Source: JANQPX01 sp965204405 (GTDB lineage: Bacteria; Pseudomonadota; Alphaproteobacteria; Geminicoccales; Geminicoccaceae). Taken from it: 64,000 nt of DNA. The notes under the pieces were generated by a model. That model was not told where the DNA came from and did no database searches. It was given only the letters and a program-made list of their open reading frames with translations. The translations under genes were made by a program, and so were the position numbers. Below, one piece after another: positions 50,548 to 58,948 of this stretch. The stretch is from positions 1,736,001 to 1,800,000 of the forward strand of contig CBDBEN010000005.1 of the NCBI GenBank assembly GCA_965204405.1, written 5' to 3'. How positions within the stretch are numbered: position 1 is the first letter of the stretch; every line of letters begins with the position of its first letter.

Positions 50548-50668
50548 TAGCGCAATTCCGGGACAAGTTGATCCAGCCCTCTCCTCCGCCCAACCACCCG
50601 AAATGGTCGGTACGTCGGGGCGGAGGAGAGGGCTGGCACCGCGTAATCCTCAACCGGAAACGCTCTAA
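50548..50668. repeat. Dispersed hairpin repeat, copy A (full length)
   Basis: CCAGCCCTCTCCTCCGCCC (50573-50591) and its exact inverse (50618-50636) form a 19-bp stem with a 26-nt loop. The flanks TAGCGCAATTCCGG (left) and CCGGAAACGCTCTA (right, 50655-50668) are imperfect inverses of each other. Parts recur at 20020-20081 and 23469-23517, so this is a genome repeat family. Confidence 0.72.
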
Positions 50669-50892
50669 TTCACGAAGGGCTGAGCCGAAAGAGTTATTCT
50701 CATCAACGGCATACAGCTAAGTCGTCGACAACGAATGAGCGCAACTCATCCGCTGAGGACATACCACCGGTCGTCGGTTTGATACGCACGATCTCCGAGG
50801 TTTCTTTGAGAGAAGTTCGTACACCCCTCGATTTCTTGGCGCTTTCTACAAAAACGGTGGAAACCAGATGAGTTGGTCACACCGTCACACCA

Positions 50893-52194
50893 CTAGCGGT
50901 CCTCGACCGGGAGGAAGGGGCGCTGGGCGGGACCGGTATAAAGCTGGCGCGGACGGCCGATTTTCTGCTCCGGGTCCTCGACCATCTCGTTCCACTGGGC
51001 GATCCAGCCGACGGTTCGCGCAAGAGCGAAGATCGCGGTGAACATCGAGGTTGGAATGCCCATCGCTTTCAGGATAATGCCCGAATAGAAGTCGACATTC
51101 GGGAACAGCTTGCGCTCGACGAAATAGGGATCCTCGAGGGCGATCTTTTCCAGTTCCATGGCGATCGGAAGAAGGGGATCGTCCGCCTTGCCGAGCTCGG
51201 CCAGAACTTCATGCGCGCTCTCTCTCAGCACCGAGGCCCTGGGGTCATAGTTCTTATAGACCCGGTGGCCAAAACCCATCAGGCGGAAGGGATCGTTCTT
51301 GTCCTTGGCCCGCTCGATGAAGTCCGGAATATTCTCCACCGTGCCGATCTCGGCGAGCATGGTGACCACCGCTTCATTGGCGCCGCCATGGGCGGGGCCC
51401 CAAAGCGAGGCGATTCCGGCGGAAATCGCGGCATAGGGGCTAGCCCCGGTCGAGCCGACCAGGCGCACCGTCGAGGTCGAGGCATTCTGCTCGTGATCGG
51501 CATGCAGGATGAAGATGCGGTCCAGCGCTTTGGCGAGAACCGGGTTGGGCTTGTACTCCTCGCATGGCACCGAGAACATCATATGCAGAAAGTTCTCGGC
51601 ATAGGTCAGATTGTTACGCGGATAGACGAAGGGTTGGCCGACGGAGAATTTGTAGGCCATGGCGGCGATCGTCGGCACCTTCGCGACCAGGCGGTAGCTC
51701 GCGATCAAGCGGTTATGAGGATCGTTAATGTCCAGGTCTTCGTAATAGAACGCCGAGAGCGCACCGACCACGGCAACCATCAGCGCCATCGGGTGAGCGT
51801 CGCGTCGAAAACCCCGGAACAGATAGCTGATCTGCTCATGGACCATGGTGTGATAGGTGACGCCATTGACGAACTTCGATTTTTCCGACCCGGTCGGCAG
51901 CTCACCGAAGAGGATGAGATAGGCGACTTCGAGAAAATCACTCTTGGTTGCCAGATCTTCGATCGAATAGCCGCGATGAAGCAGGACGCCCTCTTCGCCG
52001 TCAATGTAAGTGATCTTCGACGAGCAACTCGCAGTCGACGTGAAGCCCGGATCATAGGTAAACCGATTGGTTTCCGCATAGAGCTTCCGGATATCGATCA
52101 CCTGGGGACCGATGCTTCCATCAAGCACGGGAAACTCCGTCGTTTGCCCGGCCTGATCGGTGAATGCGACGAGCTGGTCGTTCTGATCCTTCAT
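50893..52194 (-). CDS. gltA: Citrate synthase
   Basis: A 433-residue type II (hexameric, Gram-negative) citrate synthase catalysing oxaloacetate + acetyl-CoA to citrate. Active-site segments are HADHEQNASTSTVRLVGSTG, WGPAHGGANEAV and GFGHRVYKNYDPRA. The N-terminal domain with CSSKITYIDGEEGVLLHRGY is typical. ATG 52194 is preferred (AAGAGGG upstream) over 52308. It lies downstream of gltX on the same strand with a 142-bp gap, a neighbourhood common in alphaproteobacteria. Confidence 0.97.
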   Translation of the reverse strand: MKDQNDQLVAFTDQAGQTTEFPVLDGSIGPQVIDIRKLYAETNRFTYDPGFTSTASCSSKITYIDGEEGVLLHRGYSIEDLATKSDFLEVAYLILFGELPTGSEKSKFVNGVTYHTMVHEQISYLFRGFRRDAHPMALMVAVVGALSAFYYEDLDINDPHNRLIASYRLVAKVPTIAAMAYKFSVGQPFVYPRNNLTYAENFLHMMFSVPCEEYKPNPVLAKALDRIFILHADHEQNASTSTVRLVGSTGASPYAAISAGIASLWGPAHGGANEAVVTMLAEIGTVENIPDFIERAKDKNDPFRLMGFGHRVYKNYDPRASVLRESAHEVLAELGKADDPLLPIAMELEKIALEDPYFVERKLFPNVDFYSGIILKAMGIPTSMFTAIFALARTVGWIAQWNEMVEDPEQKIGRPRQLYTGPAQRPFLPVEDR

Positions 52195-52336
52195 CGAGTA
52201 ACCCTCTTCACGAACCGACAATGATGCTGTTTGCAAAAGCAGAATTATAACATGATGGTTCTGAGCTGCAGATGAATCATTATGGTTGATGTACTTTAGC
52301 AAATGCAACCATAGGGCTTAAGTCCGTTGCTAGCAA

Positions 52337-53761
52337 TCATTTTTGATGCGGTGCAGCATCGCGGCCTGGTGTTAAATCCGTAAGGCGTGCCAGGGCTTCG
52401 TCCCGGCCCAGCACGGCCATGACCTCGAACAGCCCGGGGGAGGCTGTCGATCCGGTAAGGGCTGCGCGCAGAGGTTGGGCGAGCTTGCCGAGCTTCAGGT
52501 CCTTGGCCTCAGCTTCGCTGCGCAGCATAGCCTCCAGGGATTGCTCATCCCAGCTGATGAGCGCTCGAAGCGGTTCGATGAGACCAAGCAAATGCTCTTT
52601 GGCCTCGGCGGTGAGCAGCTTTTCCGCCTTTGGATCGGGCTGGATCGGGCGCGGAGCGATATAGAAGCGGGCAGCAGCGGCAAGGTCGATCAAGGTGGTG
52701 GCGCGCGGTTTCAGACCTTTCATAGCTGCCGTCAGCCGATCCGTTGCTGGCTGATCAAGACCCAAGCCTTCGGCTTGGAATAGCGGCATAATCAGCTCGA
52801 CGAGCGCCGCATCCGGCGTCTCCCGAAGATAATGGGCATTGAGATTGGTGAGCTTGGCCATATCGAAGCGGGCCGCCGACTTGCCGACGCCATCGAAATC
52901 GAACCAGGCGATCGCCTGCTCGGTGCTGATGATCTCGTCATCCCCGTGGCTCCAGCTTAGGCGGAGAAGGTAGTTGCGCATGGTTTCGGACAAAATGCCC
53001 ATATCGCGATAGGCTTCGACGCCTAAAGCCCCATGGCGCTTGGAAAATTTCGCCCCGTCCTGGCCATGGATGAGCGGGAGATGGGCGAAATGGGGCACGT
53101 CCCAGCCCATGGCACGAAAGATCTGCATCTGGCGGGCGGCATTGACCAAGTGATCGTCACCTCGAATGACATGAGTGACGCCCATATCATGGTCATCGAC
53201 CACGACGGACAGCATGTAAGTGGGCGTCCCGTCGGCGCGGAGCATGATCAGATCGTCGAGCTGCTCGTTGTCGATCCGAACATCGCCCTGAACCTGATCT
53301 TCGATGATGGTTTCACCCGATCGCGGCGCCTTCAGGCGGATCACCGGATCGATCCCCGGCGGGGCTTCCGCCGGATCCCGGTCCCGCCAGCGGCCGTCAT
53401 AAAAAACTTTTCGCCCCTCGGCTTTGGCCTGAGCGCGCATGTCATCTAGTTCTTCGGGCGTGCAATAGCAGCGATAGGCCGTGCCGTTCGCCAGCATGGC
53501 GTTGGCCACCTCAACATGCCGGGCCTGATTTTCGGACTGAAAAACAGGCGGTGCATCGCTCGCGAGGCCAAGCCAGCTCATACTGTCCAAAATGGCATCG
53601 ATCGCTTCCTTGGTTGAGCGTGCCCGGTCGGTATCCTCGATCCGGAGCAGGAAGCGGCCGCCGTGATGACGGGCGTAAAGCCAGTTGAACAAGGCAGCCC
53701 GTGCGCCGCCGATATGCAAAAAACCTGTAGGTGACGGTGCGAATCTTGTAACAACACTCAT
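52337..53761 (-). CDS. gltX: Glutamyl-tRNA synthetase
   Basis: A 474-residue class I aminoacyl-tRNA synthetase. The HIGH motif is HIGG (16-19) in FAPSPTGFLHIGGARAAL, and the KMSKS-type loop is KFSKRHG. FYDGRWRDRD and the anticodon-binding C-terminal helices are present. It charges tRNA-Glu, and possibly tRNA-Gln if GatCAB is present elsewhere. ATG 53761 is the family start; 48 in-frame codons upstream are not conserved-looking. It is divergent from comEC. Confidence 0.97.
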   Translation of the reverse strand: MSVVTRFAPSPTGFLHIGGARAALFNWLYARHHGGRFLLRIEDTDRARSTKEAIDAILDSMSWLGLASDAPPVFQSENQARHVEVANAMLANGTAYRCYCTPEELDDMRAQAKAEGRKVFYDGRWRDRDPAEAPPGIDPVIRLKAPRSGETIIEDQVQGDVRIDNEQLDDLIMLRADGTPTYMLSVVVDDHDMGVTHVIRGDDHLVNAARQMQIFRAMGWDVPHFAHLPLIHGQDGAKFSKRHGALGVEAYRDMGILSETMRNYLLRLSWSHGDDEIISTEQAIAWFDFDGVGKSAARFDMAKLTNLNAHYLRETPDAALVELIMPLFQAEGLGLDQPATDRLTAAMKGLKPRATTLIDLAAAARFYIAPRPIQPDPKAEKLLTAEAKEHLLGLIEPLRALISWDEQSLEAMLRSEAEAKDLKLGKLAQPLRAALTGSTASPGLFEVMAVLGRDEALARLTDLTPGRDAAPHQK

Positions 53762-53887
53762 GATTGATAGATTGGCCTTCTGTAACTTTTGGTTGCTGGG
53801 CTTTGCGGAACGTTGCATGCCGGTGACTTTGGATGAGATATAGCCTTGATCCGACTGAGCTACGGCTCCTTTAGCACAGCTTGAGCG

Positions 53888-56029
53888 ATGGCGCATCGGC
53901 TTCATCGTGCCCTGCCGCTGGCCGGCTCTTTTTTCGCCGGACCCTGGCGAGCCGGTTTGGCGGCGGCGGTTTTTCAGGCCCTCGCCGAAGAGAGGGAGCG
54001 CTGGATCCTCTGGCTGCCGGTGGCCTTTGGCTTGGGCGTGGCCCTCTATTTCGTCCTGCCATCGGAGCCGCCCGTCTGGGTCGTCCCGCTCACGCTGCCT
54101 TTCGCAAGCCTGCAGTATCTCTATCTGCGTAGAAGGGGCGGAACAACGACAGAATCAGGCCTCGGCGCCGCTCTGGCTTTGGGGTTGGTCGCGTTGCTCC
54201 TGGGCTTCGGGATGTCCCAGTGGCGAAGCTTTCAGGTCGAAGCACCGGTGCTGGAGCGGAGAGGAGCCTATATGGTCGAGGGGGAGATTCTGCTGGTCGA
54301 ACCCAAGGTCAGGGGCGAGCGCCTGCTGCTCGGCAAGGTCGTGATCGAGGGAGTTGCGCCGGAGGCGACGCCCAAGCGGCTGCGTTTCACGCGACGAAGC
54401 TCGGATCCGCCTTTGCATCCGGGCGATCGGATCGAGGCGCGGGCGATGCTGATGCCGCCGTCCGCACCGAGCGAGCCCTATGGCTTCGACTTCGCAAGAC
54501 GAGCGTTTTTCGAACAGCTCGGTGCCGTCGGCTACAGCCTGAAGCAGCCTACCCCCCTGGCCAAGGCCGAAGAGTGGCGGCTGACAACGGCGCTGGCCGG
54601 CCTTCGTCAGGCCATGGCGGCGGATATCTCCGCGGCGATCGATGGGCCGCCAGGCGCTGTGGCGACGGCCCTGCTCACCGGTCTACGCGGTGCCATTCCC
54701 GATCATGTCTGGCGCGATATGCAGGCGGCGGGCATGGCTCATTTACTGGCGATTTCAGGCCTGCATCTCGGGCTGGTCGCCGGCACGGTTTTTTTCGCGG
54801 TCCGGATCCTGCTCGCCCTGATACCGCCGCTTGCCCTTCGCTGGCCGACCAAGAAGATTGCGGCCCTGGCCGCCTTGCTGATCGCCCTGATCTATCTGCT
54901 GCTGACGGGCGCTACGGTGCCGACCCAGCGGGCGTTCATCATGACCGCCTTGATGCTGCTTGCCGTGATGCTGGACAGGAACCCGTTTTCCATGCGCTTG
55001 GTCGCCTGGTCGGCCTTCGTGGTGCTGGTGCTGCAGCCGGAGAGCCTCCTTGGCGCGTCCTTTCAGATGTCCTTTGCTGCGGTGATCGCTCTGATTGCGG
55101 TCTACGAAACCGGCATCGGCCGCCCGCCCGCGGGCGCTGCCGGTCTGGATTGGCGGCTCTTCATGTATGTGGCAGGCGTGGTGCTGACCACGATCATCGC
55201 CAGCACGGCGACCGCACCGCTTGCGGTCTATCACTTTGGGCGCCTTCCGACCTTCAGCATTCTTGCCAATGTGCTGGCGGTGCCGCTGACCGCCTTTTGG
55301 ATCATGCCGCTCGGGCTGATCGGCATGCTGCTGCTGCCGTTCGGTCTTGCCGGCTGGTGCCTGGCGCTGATGGGGATCGGGATCGATCTGATGCTGGATA
55401 TCGCCGCCTGGACGGCGGCTGTGCCGGGGGCGGTCGTCGCGGTGCCGAGGCCGCCGCTTGCAAGCCTTGTACTGGTGCTGCTTGGCGGGCTTTGGCTGGC
55501 CCTTTGGCGAACCGGCTGGCGGCGACTTGGCCTCGCACCGATTGTCGTCGGCCTGCTGCTGGCCGCTGCTCACCGCCAGCCCGACATTCTGATCGATGCC
55601 CGCGGTGTCCTGATCGCCGCTCGCCTCGATGACGACCGCCTGGCCCTCTCGCCCTGGAAGAAGGACCGTTGGGTCACGAACGGTTGGCTTCGAGGAGCAG
55701 GCCAGGCGGCGCCCGCTCCCTGGCCGGAAGAGGGTGGGCCCGGCAGTAACGGTCTTCGCTGTGACCCGTCCGGCTGCACTTATCGCCGGGGAGGGCATCA
55801 CATCGCCTTTACCCGTCTAGCCGAGGCGCTGCCCGAGGACTGCCTGCGCAACGATTTGGTCATCAGCTATCCGCGCATCGAATCCTGCCGAAACGGTACG
55901 CCGCTGATCGGGCCGGATGCGCTGTGGGATTCAGGTGGCCTCGCGCTTTGGCTGAAACCCGGCAGGGTTGAGCTATTGAGTGTGCGCGAGACGCGCGGTG
56001 ACCGGCCTTGGGTGGCGTCGGGTGATTAG
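53888..56029 (+). CDS. comEC: ComEC/Rec2-family DNA-uptake channel protein
   Basis: A 713-residue membrane protein. A DUF4131 domain (about 40-210) is followed by the Competence domain, with VATALLTGLRGAIPDHVWRDMQAAGMAHLLAISGLHLGLVAG, and helices to about residue 560. The C-terminal part (about 565-713) is short and lacks a visible HxHxDH metallo-beta-lactamase motif, as is usual for alphaproteobacterial homologues. ComEC carries single-stranded DNA across the inner membrane. Whether this strain is competent is unknown. It is divergent from gltX. Confidence 0.92.
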   Translation: MAHRLHRALPLAGSFFAGPWRAGLAAAVFQALAEERERWILWLPVAFGLGVALYFVLPSEPPVWVVPLTLPFASLQYLYLRRRGGTTTESGLGAALALGLVALLLGFGMSQWRSFQVEAPVLERRGAYMVEGEILLVEPKVRGERLLLGKVVIEGVAPEATPKRLRFTRRSSDPPLHPGDRIEARAMLMPPSAPSEPYGFDFARRAFFEQLGAVGYSLKQPTPLAKAEEWRLTTALAGLRQAMAADISAAIDGPPGAVATALLTGLRGAIPDHVWRDMQAAGMAHLLAISGLHLGLVAGTVFFAVRILLALIPPLALRWPTKKIAALAALLIALIYLLLTGATVPTQRAFIMTALMLLAVMLDRNPFSMRLVAWSAFVVLVLQPESLLGASFQMSFAAVIALIAVYETGIGRPPAGAAGLDWRLFMYVAGVVLTTIIASTATAPLAVYHFGRLPTFSILANVLAVPLTAFWIMPLGLIGMLLLPFGLAGWCLALMGIGIDLMLDIAAWTAAVPGAVVAVPRPPLASLVLVLLGGLWLALWRTGWRRLGLAPIVVGLLLAAAHRQPDILIDARGVLIAARLDDDRLALSPWKKDRWVTNGWLRGAGQAAPAPWPEEGGPGSNGLRCDPSGCTYRRGGHHIAFTRLAEALPEDCLRNDLVISYPRIESCRNGTPLIGPDALWDSGGLALWLKPGRVELLSVRETRGDRPWVASGD

Positions 56030-56184
56030 TGGTGAGACCATGCTCCTTGGTTCCCTCCGCGTCAGCAGATGGATGTTGAGGGAAAAGTGGAAGTGATTGT
56101 TTCCCCACCAGGGGGCGTGGTAGTTTCACTAGATCCGCTTTCGTTTCTGAATCCTGCGCTTCCAGCCATCCTTGGAACCGGCCA

Positions 56185-56202
56185 TGTACAATAGATTGTA
56201 CA
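56185..56202. promoter_or_regulatory. Palindromic operator candidate upstream of cbiD
   Basis: TGTACAAT (56185-56192) and ATTGTACA (56195-56202) flank a 2-bp AG spacer. This 18-bp site is 52 nt before the cbiD start. It may bind a repressor controlling corrin synthesis. No cobalamin riboswitch was recognised in this leader. Confidence 0.45.
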
Positions 56203-56253
56203 ATCACCAATTTCCTTTCAAGAATTCGCAAGCTCTTTTAGGGGGGCGTGCTT

Positions 56254-57396
56254 GTGTCTAGGGAGACGCGCAATCCCCAGGTGGACAAGGCCGGTGAAAG
56301 TGCATCGAAGGAGGAGCCGCCTAAGACGGAACTGCGCCGTGGGTGGACCACCGGTGCCTGCTCCGCTGCGGCTGCCAAGGCGGCCTACTTGGCATTGCTG
56401 ACCGGCCGGTTTCCCGATCCCGTGCAAATCAGGCTGCCGAAAGGCGAGCAGCCTTGTTTCGATCTTGTCGAGGCTGTTCTCTGTCGCGGTTCGGCCAAGG
56501 TTTCCGTGGTCAAGGATGCCGGCGATGACCCGGACGTCACTCACGGCGCCTTGATCGAGGCCTCGGTCTGCCGAGGCGAGCCGGGCACGGGCGTGATCTT
56601 CATTGCAGGGGAGGGAGTAGGCGTTGTGACCCTGCCGGGCCTGCCCGTTCCGGTGGGCGAGCCGGCGATCAACCCGGGACCGAGGAAGCTTATCGCGGAA
56701 CTGGTTGCCGCGATTGCGCATGATCACGGCGACAGCGGCGATGTCGAGGTGACGATTTCAATTCCGGGCGGGGATGTCATCGCCAAGCAGACCGCAAATG
56801 AGCGTCTAGGCATTATCGGTGGCCTGTCGATCCTGGGAACCACCGGGGTGGTGGTGCCGTTTTCCTGCTCCGCCTGGATCGCCTCCATCCATCGGGGCAT
56901 CGATGTCGCCCGCGCTGCCGGTTTCGACCATGTGGCAGCCTCCACCGGCTCGACCTCCGAGCGGGCGGTGAAGGACTTCTATACGCTTCCCGATTCGGCC
57001 CTGATCGAGATGGGCGATTTCGTCGGCGGTACGCTCAAATATCTGCGCCGCCACCCCATTCCCAAGGTCACGCTGGCTGGCGGATTCGCCAAGATCAGCA
57101 AACTTGCGGCGGGACATCTCAACCTTCATTCGAAGAGGTCCGTGATCGATCTGAAGGAGCTTGCGGGCATGCTTGAAGCCCATGGGGCTCCCGGACCTGT
57201 GCTCGATGAGGCAAAAGAGGCGCGAGCCGCCAGCAGGGTTCTGCAATTGGCGCAAAGCGCGGACATCCCGCTTGCGAATGATGTCGCTGATCGCGCCCGG
57301 TCCTTTGTCCTGGAGCAGGTGGACGGCAAGGTCGCCGTGGAGATGCTGATTTTCGATCGTGCCGGCAATCTCGTCGGTCAGGCTCCCGGCTGGTAG
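56254..57396 (+). CDS. cbiD: Cobalt-precorrin-5B (C1)-methyltransferase
   Basis: A 380-residue enzyme that methylates C1 of cobalt-precorrin-5B in the oxygen-independent cobalamin route. RRGWTTGACSAAAAKAAYLAL is the family's N-terminal signature, followed by GDDPDVTHGALIEASV, TTGVVVPFSCSAWIASIHRGIDVARAAG and LAGGFAKISKLAAGHLNLHS. The start is GTG 56254, 7 nt after AGGGGGG; GTG 56248 lies too close to the ribosome site. cobK follows 19 nt downstream, and the pair converges on the other corrin genes. Confidence 0.93.
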   Translation: MSRETRNPQVDKAGESASKEEPPKTELRRGWTTGACSAAAAKAAYLALLTGRFPDPVQIRLPKGEQPCFDLVEAVLCRGSAKVSVVKDAGDDPDVTHGALIEASVCRGEPGTGVIFIAGEGVGVVTLPGLPVPVGEPAINPGPRKLIAELVAAIAHDHGDSGDVEVTISIPGGDVIAKQTANERLGIIGGLSILGTTGVVVPFSCSAWIASIHRGIDVARAAGFDHVAASTGSTSERAVKDFYTLPDSALIEMGDFVGGTLKYLRRHPIPKVTLAGGFAKISKLAAGHLNLHSKRSVIDLKELAGMLEAHGAPGPVLDEAKEARAASRVLQLAQSADIPLANDVADRARSFVLEQVDGKVAVEMLIFDRAGNLVGQAPGW

Positions 57397-57415
57397 TCTT
57401 TTTCGGGACGTTGGT

Positions 57416-58159
57416 TTGGCTACGCTTCTAATCCTTGGCGGCACGTCGGAAGCAGCAGCTCTTGCGGCCGCCATATCCGCCGAACAAACGCTGCATGTCA
57501 TCACCTCGCTTGCCGGACGGACGGCAAGGCCGCGAAGACTGCCGGGCGAGGTACGGTCTGGCGGGTTCGGCGGCGTGGACGGACTTATCCGCTTTCTTCG
57601 TGAGCGTCATGTCGATGCGGTGATCGATGCGACTCATCCCTTTGCCGAACAGATGAGCCGGCACGGGGATCTGGCGTGCCGCGATCTCGGCCTTCCCAAA
57701 CTTTGCCTCACCCGTCCGGCCTGGGTGCGGCAAGACGACGACAGGTGGCACGAGGTTCCTGATATCGAGGCTGCTGCCGCCTGCCTGCCAAGCCTTGGCA
57801 TCCGCGTTTTCCTCACCAGCGGCCATCGGGATCTCGGGGCATTTTCCGGGCTCGACGATCTCTGGTTCCTGATCCGGACCGTGGAGCCGGTCGAGGGGAT
57901 CAGGCCGAAACATTGCTGTTGCTTGCAGGCGAAGGGGCCGTTCGCGGAAGCTGACGAGATCGCGCTATTAAAGAGGCACAGGATCGACGTGCTTGTAACC
58001 AAGGCCAGTGGCGGAAAGGCGACCTACGGCAAGATCGCAGCAGCCCGCCAACTACGCCTGCCCATCCTCATGATCAAACGCCCCGATCTCCCGCCAGGCC
58101 CTAGCACCGACAGCCTCGACGAGGCCCGAACCTGGCTCCGACAGCAAGTCAACGATTAA
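57416..58159 (+). CDS. cobK: Precorrin-6A reductase
   Basis: A 247-residue reductase of the CobK/CbiJ family. ATLLILGGTSEAAALA is the Rossmann start, VDAVIDATHPFAEQMSRH the central motif and VLVTKASGGKATYGKIAAARQLRLPILMIKRP the closing one. It reduces the macrocycle of (cobalt-)precorrin-6A with NADPH. The start is TTG 57416, since no ATG or GTG is in frame before the conserved LILGGT. The stop codon lies inside a short palindrome. Confidence 0.93.
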   Translation: MATLLILGGTSEAAALAAAISAEQTLHVITSLAGRTARPRRLPGEVRSGGFGGVDGLIRFLRERHVDAVIDATHPFAEQMSRHGDLACRDLGLPKLCLTRPAWVRQDDDRWHEVPDIEAAAACLPSLGIRVFLTSGHRDLGAFSGLDDLWFLIRTVEPVEGIRPKHCCCLQAKGPFAEADEIALLKRHRIDVLVTKASGGKATYGKIAAARQLRLPILMIKRPDLPPGPSTDSLDEARTWLRQQVND

Positions 58160-58190
58160 ACGCGACGTTTACGGTTAAGCTGGAAGCTTA
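58157..58190. terminator. Back-to-back hairpins at the cobK/cobM convergence
   Basis: TAAACG-CGA-CGTTTA (58157-58171) and TAAGCT-GGA-AGCTTA (58176-58190) each have 6-bp arms and a 3-nt loop. The cobK stop codon is within the first, and the cobM stop codon overlaps the start of the second. They occupy the 15-bp gap between the two genes. Stems are weak and T-poor, so bidirectional termination is only a suggestion. Confidence 0.35.
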
Positions 58191-58948
58191 CGGAGGACGT
58201 GGTGGTGGTCGGCGGCGTAGAGGCGGCTGTCGGTGAAATCTTCCGTGACGAGTGCCGGTCCGACCAGGATGAGTGCCGTGCGGGTGAAGCGTTTCGGCTT
58301 GACCAGAGCGACGATGGTTTTGAGCGTGCCGCGGATGATGACCTGATCCGGCCAGGTCACGCGGTAGGCAACCACCACCGGGCAGTCTTCACCATAGGCC
58401 GGGACGAGTTCGCGCACCACGCGGACGATGTTGTTGATCGAGAGGTGGATGGCGAGCGTTGCCCCGGTGGCGGCAAAATTGGCGAGGCTCTCGCCTTCCG
58501 GCATGGAGGAGGAGCGGATCGAGGTGCGGGTCAGCACGACGGATTGCGCGATATCCGGCAGGGTCAGTTCCTGGCCAAGCTCGGCGGCTGCGGCGGCGAA
58601 AGCCGGCACGCCGGGGGTGACGTCATAAGGAATGTCCTGGTCTTTGAGACGCCTGATCTGTTCGGCGATGGCGCCGTAGAGCGAGGGATCGCCGGAATGA
58701 ACGCGGGCGATGTTCCGGCCCTGCTTATGCGCCTGCTCGATGAGCTCGATGATCTGGTCCAGGTGAAGCGGCGCCGTATCGACGATTTTTTTGTCACCGT
58801 CCGCCTCGATGCCGGCTTCGGCGACCACGGCTTCCGGCACCAGAGAGCCGGCATAGAGCACGACGGGGCAGCGGCGGATCAGATTGAGCCCGCGAACGGT
58901 GATGAGATCGGGGGCGCCCGGGCCGGCCCCGATGAAATGGACGGTCAT
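58175..58948 (-). CDS. cobM: Precorrin-4 C11-methyltransferase
   Basis: A 257-residue SAM-dependent corrin methyltransferase of the tetrapyrrole methylase fold. VHFIGAGPGAPDLITVRG and ARVHSGDPSLYGAIAEQI are the paired SAM-binding motifs, and DVTPGVPAFAAAAAELGQELTLPDI identifies the CobM/CbiF branch. Its ATG overlaps the cbiG-cobJ stop by four bases. It is the last gene of the minus-strand corrin operon. Confidence 0.95.
   Translation of the reverse strand: MTVHFIGAGPGAPDLITVRGLNLIRRCPVVLYAGSLVPEAVVAEAGIEADGDKKIVDTAPLHLDQIIELIEQAHKQGRNIARVHSGDPSLYGAIAEQIRRLKDQDIPYDVTPGVPAFAAAAAELGQELTLPDIAQSVVLTRTSIRSSSMPEGESLANFAATGATLAIHLSINNIVRVVRELVPAYGEDCPVVVAYRVTWPDQVIIRGTLKTIVALVKPKRFTRTALILVGPALVTEDFTDSRLYAADHHHVLRKLPA

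Larger units (their letters stand above)
50283..50892. other. Repeat-rich intergenic region between convergent genes
   Basis: A 610-bp gap between the dihaem cytochrome (+) and gltA (-). It contains a 33-bp inverted repeat (50357-50462) and dispersed repeat copy A (50548-50668). The part from 50669 to 50892 shows no gene. The direct repeat GTCACACC occurs twice near 50876-50891. Confidence 0.55.

Noticed and set aside
56030..56253. Cobalamin riboswitch upstream of cbiD
   Set aside because: No B12-box-like GCCACTG segment or associated stems could be seen in the 224-bp leader. A covariance search would be decisive.
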